Shown: positions 10,935 through 23,310, counted from the first letter of the stretch. The stretch: 64,000 bases of DNA from Dama dama (GCF_033118175.1 NC_083698.1:66371001-66435000); one strand, 5' to 3'. Notes: generated by a model not told the origin, from the letters alone. Program-made: numbers and translations.

Positions 10935-11145
10935 TGGCAGGCAATAAACTCAGTGCTTTCCATGCATTTTCTCATAAACTCTCCACCACAGCCCTGCAAT
11001 CATTATCTTCATTTTACAGATGTAAACATGGGGTTTTGGAGAGTGCGAATAGTTGCCCAATGTTACTCAGTTGTAAAGAAGCAGAGGTGACCCCAAAGCC
11101 AAGTCCTTTCCATGAAGCAGCCAGCTAACTGTTCTACCCATCTCA
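10935..11145 (-). repeat. MIR SINE
   Basis: Reverse MIR: 'cattttctcataaactctcc', 'cattatcttcattttacaga', 'gttgcccaatgttactcagt', 'ctgttctaccc'. Confidence 0.75.
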
Positions 11146-11479
11146 GCAAGCGTCAGGGAAAGCAGGTCCTTGCAACCCCCAAACCCCTCCTAATAACTCA
11201 ATGACCTGGGCCTCTAGCCAGGCTGCTCCTCTGGGAGGCACCCAGCTTCTTCTCCTCCTGAGGCCTGCCGTGTTCAGCTTGCTACAGGCATTTCCCTGAA
11301 GCCCAGCTTGTCCCTTCTTGCCCTCCTATTTAACATAGTGAATTGAGTTTGTGGCACCCCATAAATATTAAGTGGATTAAATTGATCTCAGTAGGCTGGA
11401 ACAAGTGAAACAAGTGTTCTGACTCTGGCCTATTCTGAGGTTGTTTGAAACAAATAACCTCACCTCATCCCTGCTGTGA
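11146..11479. other. unique sequence, nothing recognised
   Basis: Single-copy DNA of average composition with no open frame or repeat that I can support. Confidence 0.5.
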
Positions 11480-11650
11480 TAGGATGAGTGAGGGCTTTGG
11501 TGTTAAAACAGACTTAACTTCAAATCCTCAGTCTGCCACTTCCCTGCTTTGTGATCTCTGAGACTCAGTTTAGTCAGCTATTAAATGGGGTTGCAAAACT
11601 GTAGGAAGGATTGAACAATACGGTGTGAGAAACTGCCTGCATACTTCATT
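11480..11650 (+). repeat. MIR SINE
   Basis: Forward MIR: 'gagggctttggtgttaaaac', 'ctgccacttccctgctttgt', 'gagactcagtttagtcagct', 'aaatggggttgcaaaac'. Confidence 0.75.
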
Positions 11651-11789
11651 CAAAAAATATCTACAAAGGCCCCACTATGTAACAGGCAGGATATTGATGC
11701 AGGGGACTTTTTAAAATGTGGTTAAGACAAGCATGATCTTTGAACACAGGACCCTTTCATTATAATAGAAGAAAGAGACATTAAATCAC

Positions 11790-12099
11790 TACAGTCTGCC
11801 CTCTCTATCTGAGGGTTCTGCACTCACAGATTAAACCAATCTTGGATTTGAAAAACTTGGAAAAATTCCAGAACATTTCAAAAAGCAAAACGGGAATTCA
11901 GCACATGCCAGATACTATTTATACAGCATTTACATTGTACTGGGTATTATAAGTAATTCAGAGATGATATAAAGTATACAGGAGGATGTACATAGGTTAT
12001 ATGCAAGTACTTCATCATTTTGTATAAGGTGCATCCTAAGATTTTGGTACCCAAGGCTGTCCTGGAACCAACCCCCATGGATACTGAGGGATGACTATA
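11790..12099. mobile_element. MER2-like (Tigger) DNA transposon, end to end
   Basis: The body 11792-12097 carries inverted termini: 'cagtctgccctctctatctg' on the left and the reverse complement of 'atactgagggatgacta' on the right. TA dinucleotides flank it at 11790-11791 and 12098-12099, as expected of Tc1/mariner-pogo (Tigger) insertion. At about 306 bp it is close to the non-autonomous MER2 size. No transposase is encoded. The family name is from memory. Confidence 0.8.
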
Positions 12100-12389
12100 A
12101 TTGCAAACCAGGGATCTCATCTGTTTTGTATGTGGAGGGGCATCTGAGAAGGCTTTTGAAGGAAGTGACATTGGAATTGAGACTGAAGAAAAAGTAGGCT
12201 AAGCAGGAGGGAGGGGAGAATGTTACAGCAAAGGGCACAATAGCTGCACAGGCTGTAAGGAGAAAATGAGCTGGGTGAGTTTGAGAAACTAAAAAGGGAT
12301 CACTGTGACTGGACCTAGGTGTCCAGAGGAGAGGGACAGGAGATGGCTGCCATTCACCGTCAAACAGAGTAACCCACCCAGTTTTTGCA

Positions 12390-12590
12390 GTCTCAACAGC
12401 CACCTTATTGTCTCTCACCAACCCTCCTAATTAGTTTCCCCTTTTATATCCATGTGCCCCTCCAGCTCTGTCCAGGACAGAGCCACAGGGACCAGTCAAA
12501 GAGGGAAAAAGAGTCAGACCACCCTCTATTTAATGCCCTTCAATGGCTGTCTGTTGTTTCTAGGAGACTCTCAGATCAGTATATCTACGG
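12390..12590 (+). repeat. L2 LINE fragment
   Basis: 'agagtcagaccaccctctat' then 'atgcccttcaatggctgtct' resembles the L2 segment with the 'ctccaatggct' motif. Flanks diverge quickly. The 108-codon reverse frame at 12095-12421 overlaps this and the MER2 edge and is not considered coding. Confidence 0.5.
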
Positions 12591-12599
12591 TGGTGCTGC

Positions 12600-13037
12600 A
12601 TAGTCAAGTTCCTTCATGTCAGCTTCAGTAAGGCTGTAGCCTTTTCTCCAAGGAACCTGCCCCAAATACAGCTCTGGTCACCCAGGAGATAATGTTTTAT
12701 ACAAGAAGATAGGCACCCCTCACCCTCAACCCACTTGGCAGGCTGGACCAGATGCCAACCTAAATGCTTCCCAGTGACCCATGGCATAGAACCTAAGATG
12801 TAGTGGAGGAAAAAGCCCTGGACCAATCAGAATGTCTCTCTTGGGAGTTAAATTAAGGCATTCCATGAGACTGGCCAGAAGTTAAAAGGGAGACTGAGGC
12901 CCAGCCAGGGCCATGTTGAGCCAAAGCCACATGTAATCTGACACCATGAGAGAAAAATTCCAAGAGGTATCAGGAAAAGCCCATCAGTAGACACAGAGAA
13001 AATGGAGGAAAGGCACAGAGAGAAGCAGAGATGCAAT
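12600..13037. other. unique sequence, nothing recognised
   Basis: No exon or repeat supported; 62-70 codon reverse frames only. Confidence 0.5.
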
Positions 13038-13133
13038 GAAAGACACTGTGAACACCAGAAACTAACGCATTGTAAATCAACTATGCTTCCATTAAAAATT
13101 ACAATTTTTCAAGAAAGAAAGAAGGACACTGTG
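13038..13133 (+). mobile_element. very short L1 3' end with 13-bp TSD
   Basis: The body 13051-13120 is only 70 bp: 'cagaaactaacgcattgtaa' and 'atcaactatgcttccattaa', the terminal piece of a ruminant L1, plus an A-rich tail. Direct repeats GAAAGACACTGTG (13038-13050) and GAAGGACACTGTG (13121-13133) agree at 12 of 13 bases. This is an extreme 5' truncation during reverse transcription. Confidence 0.85.
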
Positions 13134-14284
13134 GCTCTAGAGAAAGATGGGGGTTCTCTGACCTGGGACAGCAACTTGCTCCTGCCCCAGATTCATTCGT
13201 GCCCAAGTTGGCCCTGAGGCCTTTTTCCTTTGTCACACTAGGTGAACCTCTGCCATAAAATTCCTCCTTGCCTGAACTAGGCTGAGGGACCTCCGCTCCT
13301 CACATCCCTAGGACCAAAGCAGACAGCTACTTGGGTCACTCCCTTTTGCTCTTTCCCATCTCCCTTGCACACAGGGCTTACAAGAGCTATTGGGGAAAAA
13401 ATGAGCGAATGAGATTTATACCCAAAAAACAATGGCTAGAGAGGCATATGGAGCTTGTTTTTCTCATTCATATCAGTTTTAATTGGCACATTCTGCACTC
13501 TAATAAATGGCATTTTCACAGTGTGGTCCCCATAGCGAGCCTAGAGCAAAAAGTCAGAGAGGAAGCAGGTGGGAAGGAGGCAGAACAGCGCAGGCAGGGA
13601 GGTCTCTAACACCCACTTGTACAGACACTTACCTACATGCAAGTGCCTATAAGCACCTCCTCAATCACTAAACTTGAGTGAAGACAGTAGCATAGCACAC
13701 ACAGAGGAATCTGTGCCTGGCTGAAGTCTACATTTTCTCTGTTTAGTTAACGGTTTCCTTTCCTTAGATAACACATTTTTAACCTTGTGTGAGGCAGAAA
13801 CTTCCCACTATAATGTAGAGTTGTGCCCTTCTTTTCTTGCAATGGCCTGATGTACCACTCTACCCTTTCTGTTATTACTATGTCAACTGCATGGGTTCCA
13901 CTCTGCTCTGTGAGCACCCTCAGCTTGCAGCACCCAGAATGGGTCCCTTGACAGGACAGAGCTCTGATACCCTCAGACACAGACAAGAGATGATTCCCTG
14001 TGCCTTGGATTCCAGCTGCCATGTCTATGGAGCCAAACTCCTTGAAGAGTGGTCAGTCAGCCAACTGGGGCCTTGCCATTAACTGAAGAGCCATGTAGGA
14101 ATTAATTCAGTAGTAGAGCAAAAAAAAATAGAAAGGAAATAATCTGATTACCATTTCTAATTCTTTACAAATAACTGAAGTATTCTTCCCTGGACATTCT
14201 CTCATGTTGACAATCATGAGGTAATATGGTTATGGGGTAAGAAGCAGGTTCAACAAACACCAAGCATTTAGTTTCTGTGACAGG
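13134..14284. other. unique sequence, no gene seen
   Basis: Overlapping frames of 71-92 codons at 13331-13609 and 13747-14082 lie on both strands. None shows a domain, and none is flanked by convincing splice signals. Confidence 0.5.
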
Positions 14285-14615
14285 GACAATGCATGCTCCC
14301 CAAATATGAGCTCTCTTCCATTTCCCAACCTCCCTTGCTGTTAGGAGGCCATGTGACCAGTTCCAGCCTATGGGCTGTGGGGGAAGTTCTATGGGTCACT
14401 CCCAGGCTGAGGCAGTCAAGAGCCAGTTGGATGCTTCCATCTCCTTCCCCTGCTAGAGTCTCCCTGAAGGCCACCTGCTCCTGAAAGCATAGCTACAAGA
14501 TGAAAAAGGGCTGCCCAGCAAGCAACAGACTTTACATGAACAAAAAAATGACCCTTGTGTTCAATCGCTGATATTTTGTGGTTTATGTGTTACCACAGGG
14601 TGGAACAGGTTCCTC
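14285..14615 (+). repeat. LTR-like / MaLR-like remnant
   Basis: 'cctcccttgctgttaggagg', 'ccatgtgaccagttccagcc', 'tcctgctagag'-like C/T-rich middle, and 'gatattttgtggtttatgtg' resemble a solo mammalian LTR in order and spacing. No internal sequence is present. Family not assigned. Confidence 0.4.
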
Positions 14616-16279
14616 TGGGCCTCACACTGTGAGAATCTAGGTAGGAAACACAGAAAGATAAGAAATAATCCTGATATCAAGGAACTTACAGTCTAAATTG
14701 AAAGAACAGATAGGCAAATATTCCCATATCAAATGTTGAAGTTGAGGCCACAAAACTGGTAAGTGGATGTAGATTCAAATGGCTTCATAATAGAAAGGTG
14801 ATTTTTACATGTGGGTTAAAGGACAGACTGACAGACTTAGGTCAAGAACCTGAGATCAAATTTCACTAAGTATGGTGGCCATGCCATCCTGAGGTGGCAC
14901 GCTAACTTCTTCTAACTGTAATATGGAATGTTTTAAAACATGAAGGAAAATAGAAGAGTGTAATGAACCCTCATTCCACTCAGCACCCAACTTGAAGGTT
15001 ATTGTCCTTTGCCAGTGAGATTTTCTCTACTCCATATGTGTCTTTCCCTTTTGTAATTTTTTTTTTTTAAATTTTAGAGGCCCTACCTACTCTGCTGTCA
15101 CATAAGGGCAAAAGAAATCTTATAAACATCAGCTGAAATGTCAAGAGCCACCTAACCATGTTGTATTTGTTGAGCTTATACAGCAAAACGTCTGGCCAGA
15201 TTGCTGGGAGCAAATGCACACAACACATGGCCATGGAGGGAGACAGAGCCAGAGACCCAGACGGGCCCTTCACAAAGCACCTACCAGAAGAAGAAAGACC
15301 ACACAAAATGTGTATCTGTCCTTTAACCGCTGGGACACATGGTCCTGTCCTGAGATTCAGGGAACTGTCAAGAAGGTTGTATTCTATCAGGTAACATGGA
15401 AAGTGGACCCTGACTCTGGATCCTATCTTTGGCTCATCACCAAGAATAAGTGACTTCTATGAGGCAATGACCCAGAAAGATATTCAATCGCTGGCTCTGG
15501 AAGTGAATGACTGTCTCCTGGGTTTGAGCCTGTGCCTTTGGCATAACCACATCACTACCATCCAACCCAATGAGTGACTCTACCTCATGGCCAAGTTCCA
15601 AACTTAGAATTATGTTTACTGCTACTATAGAATCAGAGAGGATTTTAGAATCTGAGTGACAGAGAGAGACAAAGTGCGAGGACAAACATAGAGACACAGG
15701 AGAGAACAAGAGTGAGGAAGCTTCTATTCATTCATCTATCTATCCATTCACACAAAGGTGAGACAAAGGTAGCAAGAAAGAGCCAGTAGAAGGGCCAGGA
15801 TGAGAGCAGGTGTGAGGCAGAGGAAGCAAAGAAGTGAATACCAGCTTTTCAGGTCCATCCTGAAGAACTCTACTCCAAAATCAATCCACTCCAAGAGAAA
15901 CTAACAGGCAAGCTGCATCCTGGGCCTTCAGTTTTCTACAAAGCACAGAGCTCAGGCAGCTTTGTTGAACCACCCATGCGGCACTCTCTGGATGGGTATG
16001 AACAACCGGCCTTTGTTCTATTTTCCCATCTTTAGTGGAAAGGAACAGAAGCAATCAGCACAACAGCATATCAGAGATGGATTATTGGTTTAGAAGGGGA
16101 CTCAGATCCCAGAACCACCCTCCTCAACAAGATGGTGCGAAGGTCTGAAGAGAAAGCCGAAGGTTGTGGCTGGGGTGATGTGCCAATTAAGAGGACTTGT
16201 TTGGAGTGACTCGGCGTGGCAATGAGAACAGTGCATGTAAATGATCAAAAGCAGGCAGGACCCTCTCCCATCAGTCACA
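14616..16279. other. unique sequence, no gene seen
   Basis: Contains a short T run at 15059-15068 and overlapping frames of 78-90 codons at 15067-15709. A CAG|GTAACA-like donor occurs near 15390, but there is no supported exon. Confidence 0.45.
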
Positions 16280-16870
16280 GAGGATGTTTAAGGCCGGTTC
16301 CTTTGAATGCTGTTTTAGTAGTGGTCTCATACAATACATCTTAAGGAACATTTATACTGTGTTCACTGTGCATTCAACTGTGGCCACTTCAAAGGTTTAG
16401 CCAAGTATTTTATGGCCATGGTAAAGGGTTCTTATTGATTTAAATTACAAGCTTGGCTCCCGTCAGCTCCACTTGAGGGCAAAAATGCAATAAAATATCC
16501 CTCAGCACAAGAGACAGACATATCGCATTGAAAATCTTAAGAGATCCTTTTCACTATAATCACTTTCAGTGATATTTATTTATATGGGCAAGGTTATCAG
16601 AGAGATTTGTCTACAATCTTTAGGCTTTGGGGAGTTTGTCTTGGTTTGGATGCTTGCTTTTTTAAAAATCTAGTTCAGACTTGGGCCAAAAAAAAGGTCA
16701 TAAGTGCATTCCACCTCCCCTGGTTTAGTTCTGCACCACTCCCTGGCTACTAACAGAAGGTTGTTCCAAGAATAGTGACAGTGATATACTGGCTATCGTG
16801 GCTGAGAGATTATGGTTTTCAGTCCTCCGATCATTTGCATATCCAGCAGGCCAAACTCAGATGAATGAGA
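16280..16870. other. repeat-free block, candidate conserved non-coding element
   Basis: No transposon is seen, and motif density is high in AT-rich sequence, including 'ttgatttaaattacaagc' and 'gatatttatttatatgggc'. No long open frame dominates. The suggestion of constraint is inference from composition and lack of decay by repeats, not from an alignment. Confidence 0.3.
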
Positions 16871-17439
16871 GGTGTCAAGCCGTGAATGACAAGCCTGTCA
16901 AGGCAATGGAAGGCTGTCCCAGAATTAACTGTCAGGGAGACAAACTCCACTCTAGAGACAGAACCAGGAACAAGCTATTGGAAGACTCTAAAATTGAGAG
17001 GGGTTCGAAGCTGTCAATGAGACACTGTTTATCTACTCACTAAACCCTGTGATAATCAGCACAAAGGAAGTTGCTTTATGCTGAGAAAAATGGAGAAAAC
17101 CAAAGCAGCATGCTCTGGTCTGTTTCATTCCTGGTTCCCTTATAATAATTTGCCTGAAACATAGCCACAACAGAGCTAACCCCTGGACATACACAGAAAA
17201 TAGCAAATGACTATTATGTATCTGACATTTGAAATAACATGTTTCTGGAGGGTTGGCATTACAAGACTCATTTCACTTCAAAATGTTATTCCTAATGTAA
17301 TTTTTTAAAATTCATAAGAGGCACTTGCTAGAATTCAGTGTAGCACTAAAGTCACTCAAAAGACAGAGGTCAAATTCATTTCATTTCTTTTATGTTTTCT
17401 TCTCTCTGCTAGATGAAATAAATGATTAAGCCTAGAACA
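16871..17439. other. unique sequence, nothing recognised
   Basis: Single-copy DNA between the two candidate conserved blocks. The 81-codon frame at 16798-17043 has no recognisable domain. Confidence 0.45.
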
Positions 17440-17700
17440 CTTGGCAGTTCAGCGAATGTGCTCCATGGCACCATTACAAGATCGATTTTCTCAATACAGG
17501 AGTCTTTCTAGGGTGCACATTGCTTAGCTGACATCTGTCGCCGTTGTCATGGCAGCGCTCTCTCCAGCATAGTGAGAGGTCAGGCCTGACAGGAAAGGCC
17601 TCGCCAGCTCTACCCCAGTCACTTCAAGGTTAACAGCCAATGGACCAAAGAAATAGGCAATTATAGTACAGTCAATTCCGGTTAAGGAAATATCTGAGAA
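17440..17700. other. repeat-free block, candidate conserved non-coding element
   Basis: About 260 bp with scattered CpGs ('tgtcgccgttgtcatggcag', 'gcgctctctccagcat') in an otherwise CpG-poor neighbourhood, and free of repeats. Retained CpGs outside an island can mark constrained or unmethylated enhancers. Inference only. Confidence 0.3.
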
Positions 17701-18897
17701 GTAAATATGGCTGGTAAGTGAATGGAAATGAAACAGCCAATGCTATTGAAGCAATCCCATAATATCAATATCATTTTGTGGTGCAGTTTGGTTGTTTCTT
17801 GTAAAATTTCCATGATCAAACAAATCTAGCATGAGAAAGGATAAGCAAAACTTCATCATGCTGCCATTAATCTCTGTATTTGAAGAACAGAATTCCCACA
17901 AATGGAGAGATGAAGAGCAGAAGAGCAAAGGTTCTTCCAGGAAAAAGTGCAAAGAAGATTCCCAGGGTCTCCATCCCCTGTTGGTTTAGTCCCTGATATT
18001 TCCAGCTGCATGCGTACCTGGATTCTCAGCATCTTCAAGGAAATTGCATAAAATAATGTTAATACTTCTCATTGCAACCTCATAGTTACTAAATGTTTTA
18101 CTTATCAGGATAAAAATTCTTCCTACAGTTTCAACAACCCTGAAAAATATCAAGCTTTCCAAATTACCTACATGTTGGAATTAGTAATTTACTATAATAT
18201 ACATTTCTACTAAAGCATAACTTTTGATAGACATTCTTTGAATAGAATTAGAAAAATGACAGTGGAACTAAAACGTAAAGATTTTCAATTACAAGTTGCA
18301 TACCCCAGGAATTCAGTTACTGACAACCCCTGCAGGTTGCAGTATTTGAAATTCATTACAATACATGCAATCATATTACCCACTCCTGATTAAATCCTGC
18401 AGTTAGTATGAAGAGATCTTTAGATTTCATCAGACACTTGAAAGAATGACAATGACTCTTCTTCAGCTGTGAGATCTTGTTACTCACAAGAATGGAAAAT
18501 TAAGTGTAAAAAAAATAAACATATGTCACTGTGGTAACTTGTCTCAGATTTTTGTCAAAATATTGTTGTCTCTGGTCAGTGTAGACCATAGTGACTACTG
18601 AGGTCTTTGGTCTATCCTTGGCCACATCAAGAGGTGGAATCTCACCAAGCAGTGGTCAAGTTGCACTTGTCAATTTGAGACCCAGAATTTTCACTAATAC
18701 ACCAAAGCCATCCATGTCTTTCACCACCTTCATGGGTGAAAGCTGGCTTAGCACCTAAACTGGTGAGCTGACAATATTCCCTTCAGCCTCACGGTCTCTA
18801 AAAAACCAAAGACTTCATTTGAAAATCCAGCATTATTTTAGAAAGGTTCTGTGTGGATGAAAGTGTAACCCACTCCAATTAGCTTAAGCATAGAGGA
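17701..18897. other. unique AT-rich sequence, nothing recognised
   Basis: No repeat family or exon could be supported. Confidence 0.5.
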
Positions 18898-18975
18898 TTT
18901 TATTGTAAAGACACAACAGATAATCTTGAAAAGGGTTTTATTGTAAAGACACAACAGACAATCTTGAAAAGGGTT
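18898..18975 (+). repeat. 39-bp tandem duplication, two copies
   Basis: Copy 1 is 18898-18936 and copy 2 is 18937-18975. Each contains 'tattgtaaagacacaacaga' followed by 'aatcttgaaaaggg', with a single T/C difference between copies. The near identity implies a recent duplication. Confidence 0.92.
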
Positions 18976-21087
18976 AACAGCATAAACAGGAAACACACTA
19001 CCTGCAAGTCAAGTAAAATAAAAACTGGAATTGGAAAACCAGAATCCAGGTTTATTCTCTCTACATATATTTCATCTCTACCATGTTTTTATCCTTTATC
19101 TCTCTGTTTCGGCAAGCTTCCTCTGCTTTCAGTGTCACTTAACCTGGCACAAACTTTCAGTCTGGCACCATCCTCATCTTACTAATTCAGTTTCTCAATG
19201 TCTGAATTTCAAATCCACATAAGACAGAGCCTGATGAGCTCAGCCCAGACAATGGATTGGCTCTCCCACAGTCAGGTGCCCAGAGTGGGCATAAGAGCAG
19301 GCATGGTTATGCAATTTAAATATGACAGACCAAGTCCACCCCTTCAGTAAGGGCAACATACTCAAAACATGTCTTCTGTGTCTTCTACAATGATCAGAGA
19401 TGACACATAAATTGAAAATCCTCCACATGCCCAAAAATTCCACCAGTGAGCAAGGCTTCTAAAATATAATAATAAAATAAATTTTAAAAAGGATGCTGAG
19501 ATGGTTATTGAACAATACAACCATGAATTTGTATTAGTTGCAATATTATCAGAGTCATCCCCATCAACGTATAAACACAACCTCTACCAAAAAAAAAAAA
19601 AGTGCAAACACCTCCTTCCTTGCCTAGTCACAGAAAAAGTACACGCTCTTAAGCCTTGACCTTTACAACAGGCTTCAGCCAGCACTGTACCCTAGAGTGT
19701 GGCCTACATTAGCCCTGCACTTCAGTCAACATGAACCGTTCTGCTCCCTGTTCAAGCTCCACCTTCTCCTCCTTTTCTCTGTGTCTTCTTTCACGGTGTT
19801 TCCAGTCCATATTCACCCTGGACCACCCTATAATTAAATATAACTAACACACAGTAGCTCTCAAAGAATAACCAGGAAGTAATGAATGGCCCCTGGAAGT
19901 AGGGTATTTGCTCAAGCAGATAGTTTAAATGGATACTTGATGTCATTTGTTAAGAGAAAGCATACGGAGCCTGTCCTTGAGGGCCAACTCAGATGCCAGC
20001 GCCTCATAAAACCTTCCCTTGACTACACAGATGAAAAATCAATAATCTCGCCTCAGAGGAAGCATTTATTGTTTCTATCACTGTTTTCCAAATGTAAGAA
20101 CTTGTGGATCCTTGAAACTGTAAGCCCACAGACATCAGTCTGAGAAATAGTCCACTTGCAGTTAAACCCTGTCACCTAACAAGCCCCTTGAGCCACAGTC
20201 ATAAAAGCAGGACCTGAAATTATTAATATATGGCATGCCTAAGTTATTAGACTGGCCCTCCAATGATCCGGAATATTCTTTTACCAATGTTTAGATAATC
20301 ACTAAAATAAAAACACAAATTATCATCATCACTAAATTTCAGTTTTAAATATCTTATTGTTCTATGCAGGGCCTGTGTAGTCTGACATACCCACATGGAA
20401 TTAACCAGATACCACCTCCGCCATTTTCAGTGTGGCTATGTAACTCTAGCTATTGAAAATAAACACCCTCTGTAGTTTGGTAAATTACATCTTCAAGTTA
20501 CACTTGGTCAAAGCCATAAATTCAAGGCTTGTTTTGGACGGTGATAGATTTCTAACTTATTCACCTATAAACCTAGTCAAAACACCGATCCTGGCTTTTT
20601 ACGGACCCCATGATTCTAGACACACCATCTGAGCAGGAACACCTATCATTCGCTAAACAAGAGCACAGAGAACTGCTGTATATGCTCACAAGTTATGAAA
20701 ATACAGTATTGACTCCATCTGAGGGTTTTTCTGCTTATTTACCATCTCTGGTCAAAACTGAGGATTTCTGTATTAGACATAAAGATGACTTCTTTTATCT
20801 TTTGTCCTATTCTTTGAGTGGTTTTTTTTTTTTTCTTCCAAATTTGGGCTGTAACTATTTTTCAGTTCTTTATTCAATATATAAGATGCCAAGAATTGTG
20901 CTGGGCATCTGAGAATACAAATATCTCACAGCCTAATGCAGGAGACAGATATGTAAATAAATAGTGCAATGGAATAAATTCTGCAAACAAGATATATATT
21001 AAAGGCTATGAAAAAAAAGAAAATTTTTAACACTCACTCAGGCATTTCAGGAGAGTATCACAAAAAAAGAATCTTTTCAGTTGCATA
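18976..21087. other. unique sequence, no gene seen
   Basis: A diverged 'gctgggcatctgagaataca' segment near 20870-20980 resembles the common 'tgccaggcactg' repeat. A T run lies at 20822-20834 and an A run at about 19589-19601. The 100-codon frame at 20610-20912 (+) has a hydrophobic C-terminal third but no known family. Confidence 0.45.
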
Positions 21088-21490
21088 TTGTTATTAGTTA
21101 TAGATTGCTGCATAACAAAGACCCCAAAACATAGCCGCTTAAAACAAATTTCTTCTCACTCAGTTCCTGTGTATAAAGAATTTGAGTTAGCTCACAGGTT
21201 TTCATGAGGTTGCAATCAGGATCACTCACATGGCTGTTGGGAGGCAGCCTCACTTAGTTCCTCTCGGTGGGCTTCTCCATGTGGGGCTGCTTGTGTGCGC
21301 TCATGAAATGTCAGGGGAATTTCCCAAGAATGAGTGAGCTGAGAAAAGATGGAAACAGAAAGACAGGTCCTAATCTTGGGTATCACACACCATCACTTTC
21401 TACATATTCTCTTCCTTAAACATTACCAAGTACAGACACCTAAAGGGATAGCGACCAGACCCCATCTTTTGAAGAGAAAACTATCAAAGA
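21088..21490 (-). mobile_element. MLT1 (MaLR) solo LTR remnant
   Basis: Begins 'ttgttattagttatagattg', 'ctgcataacaaagaccccaa', 'gccgcttaaaacaaatttct', followed by 'ggcttctccatgtggggctg' and 'tatcacacaccatcactttc'. This is the reverse complement of the 3' half of an MLT1 LTR, a mammal-wide LTR family. No internal region is present. Confidence 0.7.
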
Positions 21491-22096
21491 ACTCATGGAT
21501 ATAGTTTTCAATCACCATGAGTACTGAGGAATGAATAGGAGCTCTTTACAGAAAAGCTTAGAAAAAAGAGAGAAAGAAAGAGAATCTAGAGGAGTATAGG
21601 CAGAGGAAACAGCATGGACAGGTGTGAAAAACCATGAGTTCCCAGAAAAGTAAAGCATTCACTGGAGATGTTCAAACTTATCTGAGCCTTTTAACTAGAT
21701 AAAATCTTACAAAGAAGCCCAGTATGCAAATCAAAGAAAATAAGCTCTACCACAGCTGAAGCTAGGTAAAGGAGGGAGAGCGGGAACTCCCTCACCCAGG
21801 CAGCCTTTATGAAAACTCTCAGAGGCCCTAGAATATCAGAGCTGTTTGAAAACCACTGCTATACCCAGTGACTGTTATTGGTTATCTATAGAAGCAAGGC
21901 ATGCTCTCGGTTAATCTTTGTCTCATCAGGTAAGAAATTGTGCTCTTGTTCTGTCACTGGGCTACAACTAAATAAAGACAGATAAAATTATTATTTAAAG
22001 GAGAACAGTGATCTTCCTGCAATGCAGAAAACCCCAGTTTTCCTAATGAGTTATATTTCAAGAATTCACTTGTAAGATGGCTTTAAAAAAAACCCT
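21491..22096. other. mostly unique; possible MER5-like scrap
   Basis: The piece 'gagctgtttgaaaaccactg' at about 21839-21858 resembles the end of a MER5 (hAT) element, but it is too short to assign. Nothing else recognised. Confidence 0.35.
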
Positions 22097-22490
22097 CTGT
22101 ATAAGTTAGCTACTGCCACAAAGATGCTGTGTAACAAACCATCTCAGAACTCACCCACCTAAAACAATTATCATTTATTCTCACATATCTACAGGTCAGC
22201 TGGAGGTCAGCTAATTTACACTGGTTATGCTTCAAGTTACAGGTCAGCTAAAGGGGTAAGCAGTTATCTACAGGAAGTTCATCTCACAGAGACCAGAAGT
22301 GTAGAAAGGCACAAGAAGGTAAGCAGGAAAAGACAAAGCCTCTGAAGTCCTAGGGTTAGATCTGGCACACTTTTGCCTACATGGCTGGTGAAAACAAGTT
22401 TTATGGGCAAGCCCAAAGTCAAGGAGTAGGAAAGTGCACTCTGCCTACATGAGGCTAAAACAATAGGGTGAAGCACTAGAGCCAGTCATT
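22097..22490 (-). mobile_element. MLT1-like LTR remnant
   Basis: 'gtataagttagctactgcca', 'ctgtgtaacaaaccatctca', 'cacctaaaacaattatcatt' and several 'caggtcagct' motifs follow the MLT1-type end in reverse orientation. The 'ggtcagct' motif is repeated three times within about 55 bp. Family assignment is moderate. Confidence 0.55.
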
Positions 22491-22998
22491 TAGTCTACTA
22501 CATTCTCAACACATTTTCCCATAAAAACAAAAATTTAGTTGTAGCCTAACATCTTAACTCACCAAAACTGATTTAATGCCAAGAGGAATAACAACAGTAG
22601 CTACAATCAAGTGTGTACAAGATGCAGGCACACTTTTTAAGTAAACTGAGTGTGTCTTTCCAGCTCACTTTCCTCACCCACTTTTGACACTGTATATGCT
22701 CTGCATCTTCATGGTTGCCTAAACCTCTCACCTCTGTGCCTCACTCATGCCTCATTTCCCTCCTCCCAATCATGTCGGTCCCCATATTTAGAACTTGGAA
22801 CACCTGCATGTAGAACCTCTCAGCTGGCTGCCAAAAGAAAGACCATCTGATCAATCAAATTCACGTACAAAATAGTCCGCCACTTCTTCACACTCAAGAC
22901 ATCTGCTTTATTAAAGGGCTTGTCCCATAGCCTAGTGATCCTCCCACTGGTGAGATTCAAGATAGTAAACTGGGAAGAGTCAGAAAGCCTTTTGGTCA
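22491..22998. other. unique sequence, nothing recognised
   Basis: No repeat or exon supported; a 66-codon frame at 22650-22850 lacks features. Confidence 0.5.
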
Positions 22999-23044
22999 GG
23001 AATATTTTCAGAGAAGGGGAAGGAATATTTTCAGAGAAGGGGAA
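22999..23044 (+). repeat. 23-bp perfect tandem duplication
   Basis: Two identical, directly adjacent copies of 'ggaatattttcagagaaggg' plus GAA, at 22999-23021 and 23022-23044. Confidence 0.95.
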
Positions 23045-23310
23045 TGTGTCCTAGAGATGCCTGCCAGTTACTCTCATTATGTGAAGAAAGTGTCATTCAT
23101 ACACGAGAAGCCTGCTGTATTCATTTTATTACTCTCAGTTCCAATATTTTCTTTTCCTCTCTATGCTGCTACAGGGAATTGAACTCACCAAGAGAAGATA
23201 AATGTCAGTGTTATGATTTACATCTCATTACAGGACTAGTGTTGTTTCCCATTTTGAAATTTACTCTATAGGCCAAATCTTTAAAGACATTCTTTTTTTT
23301 TTCCTTTTGA

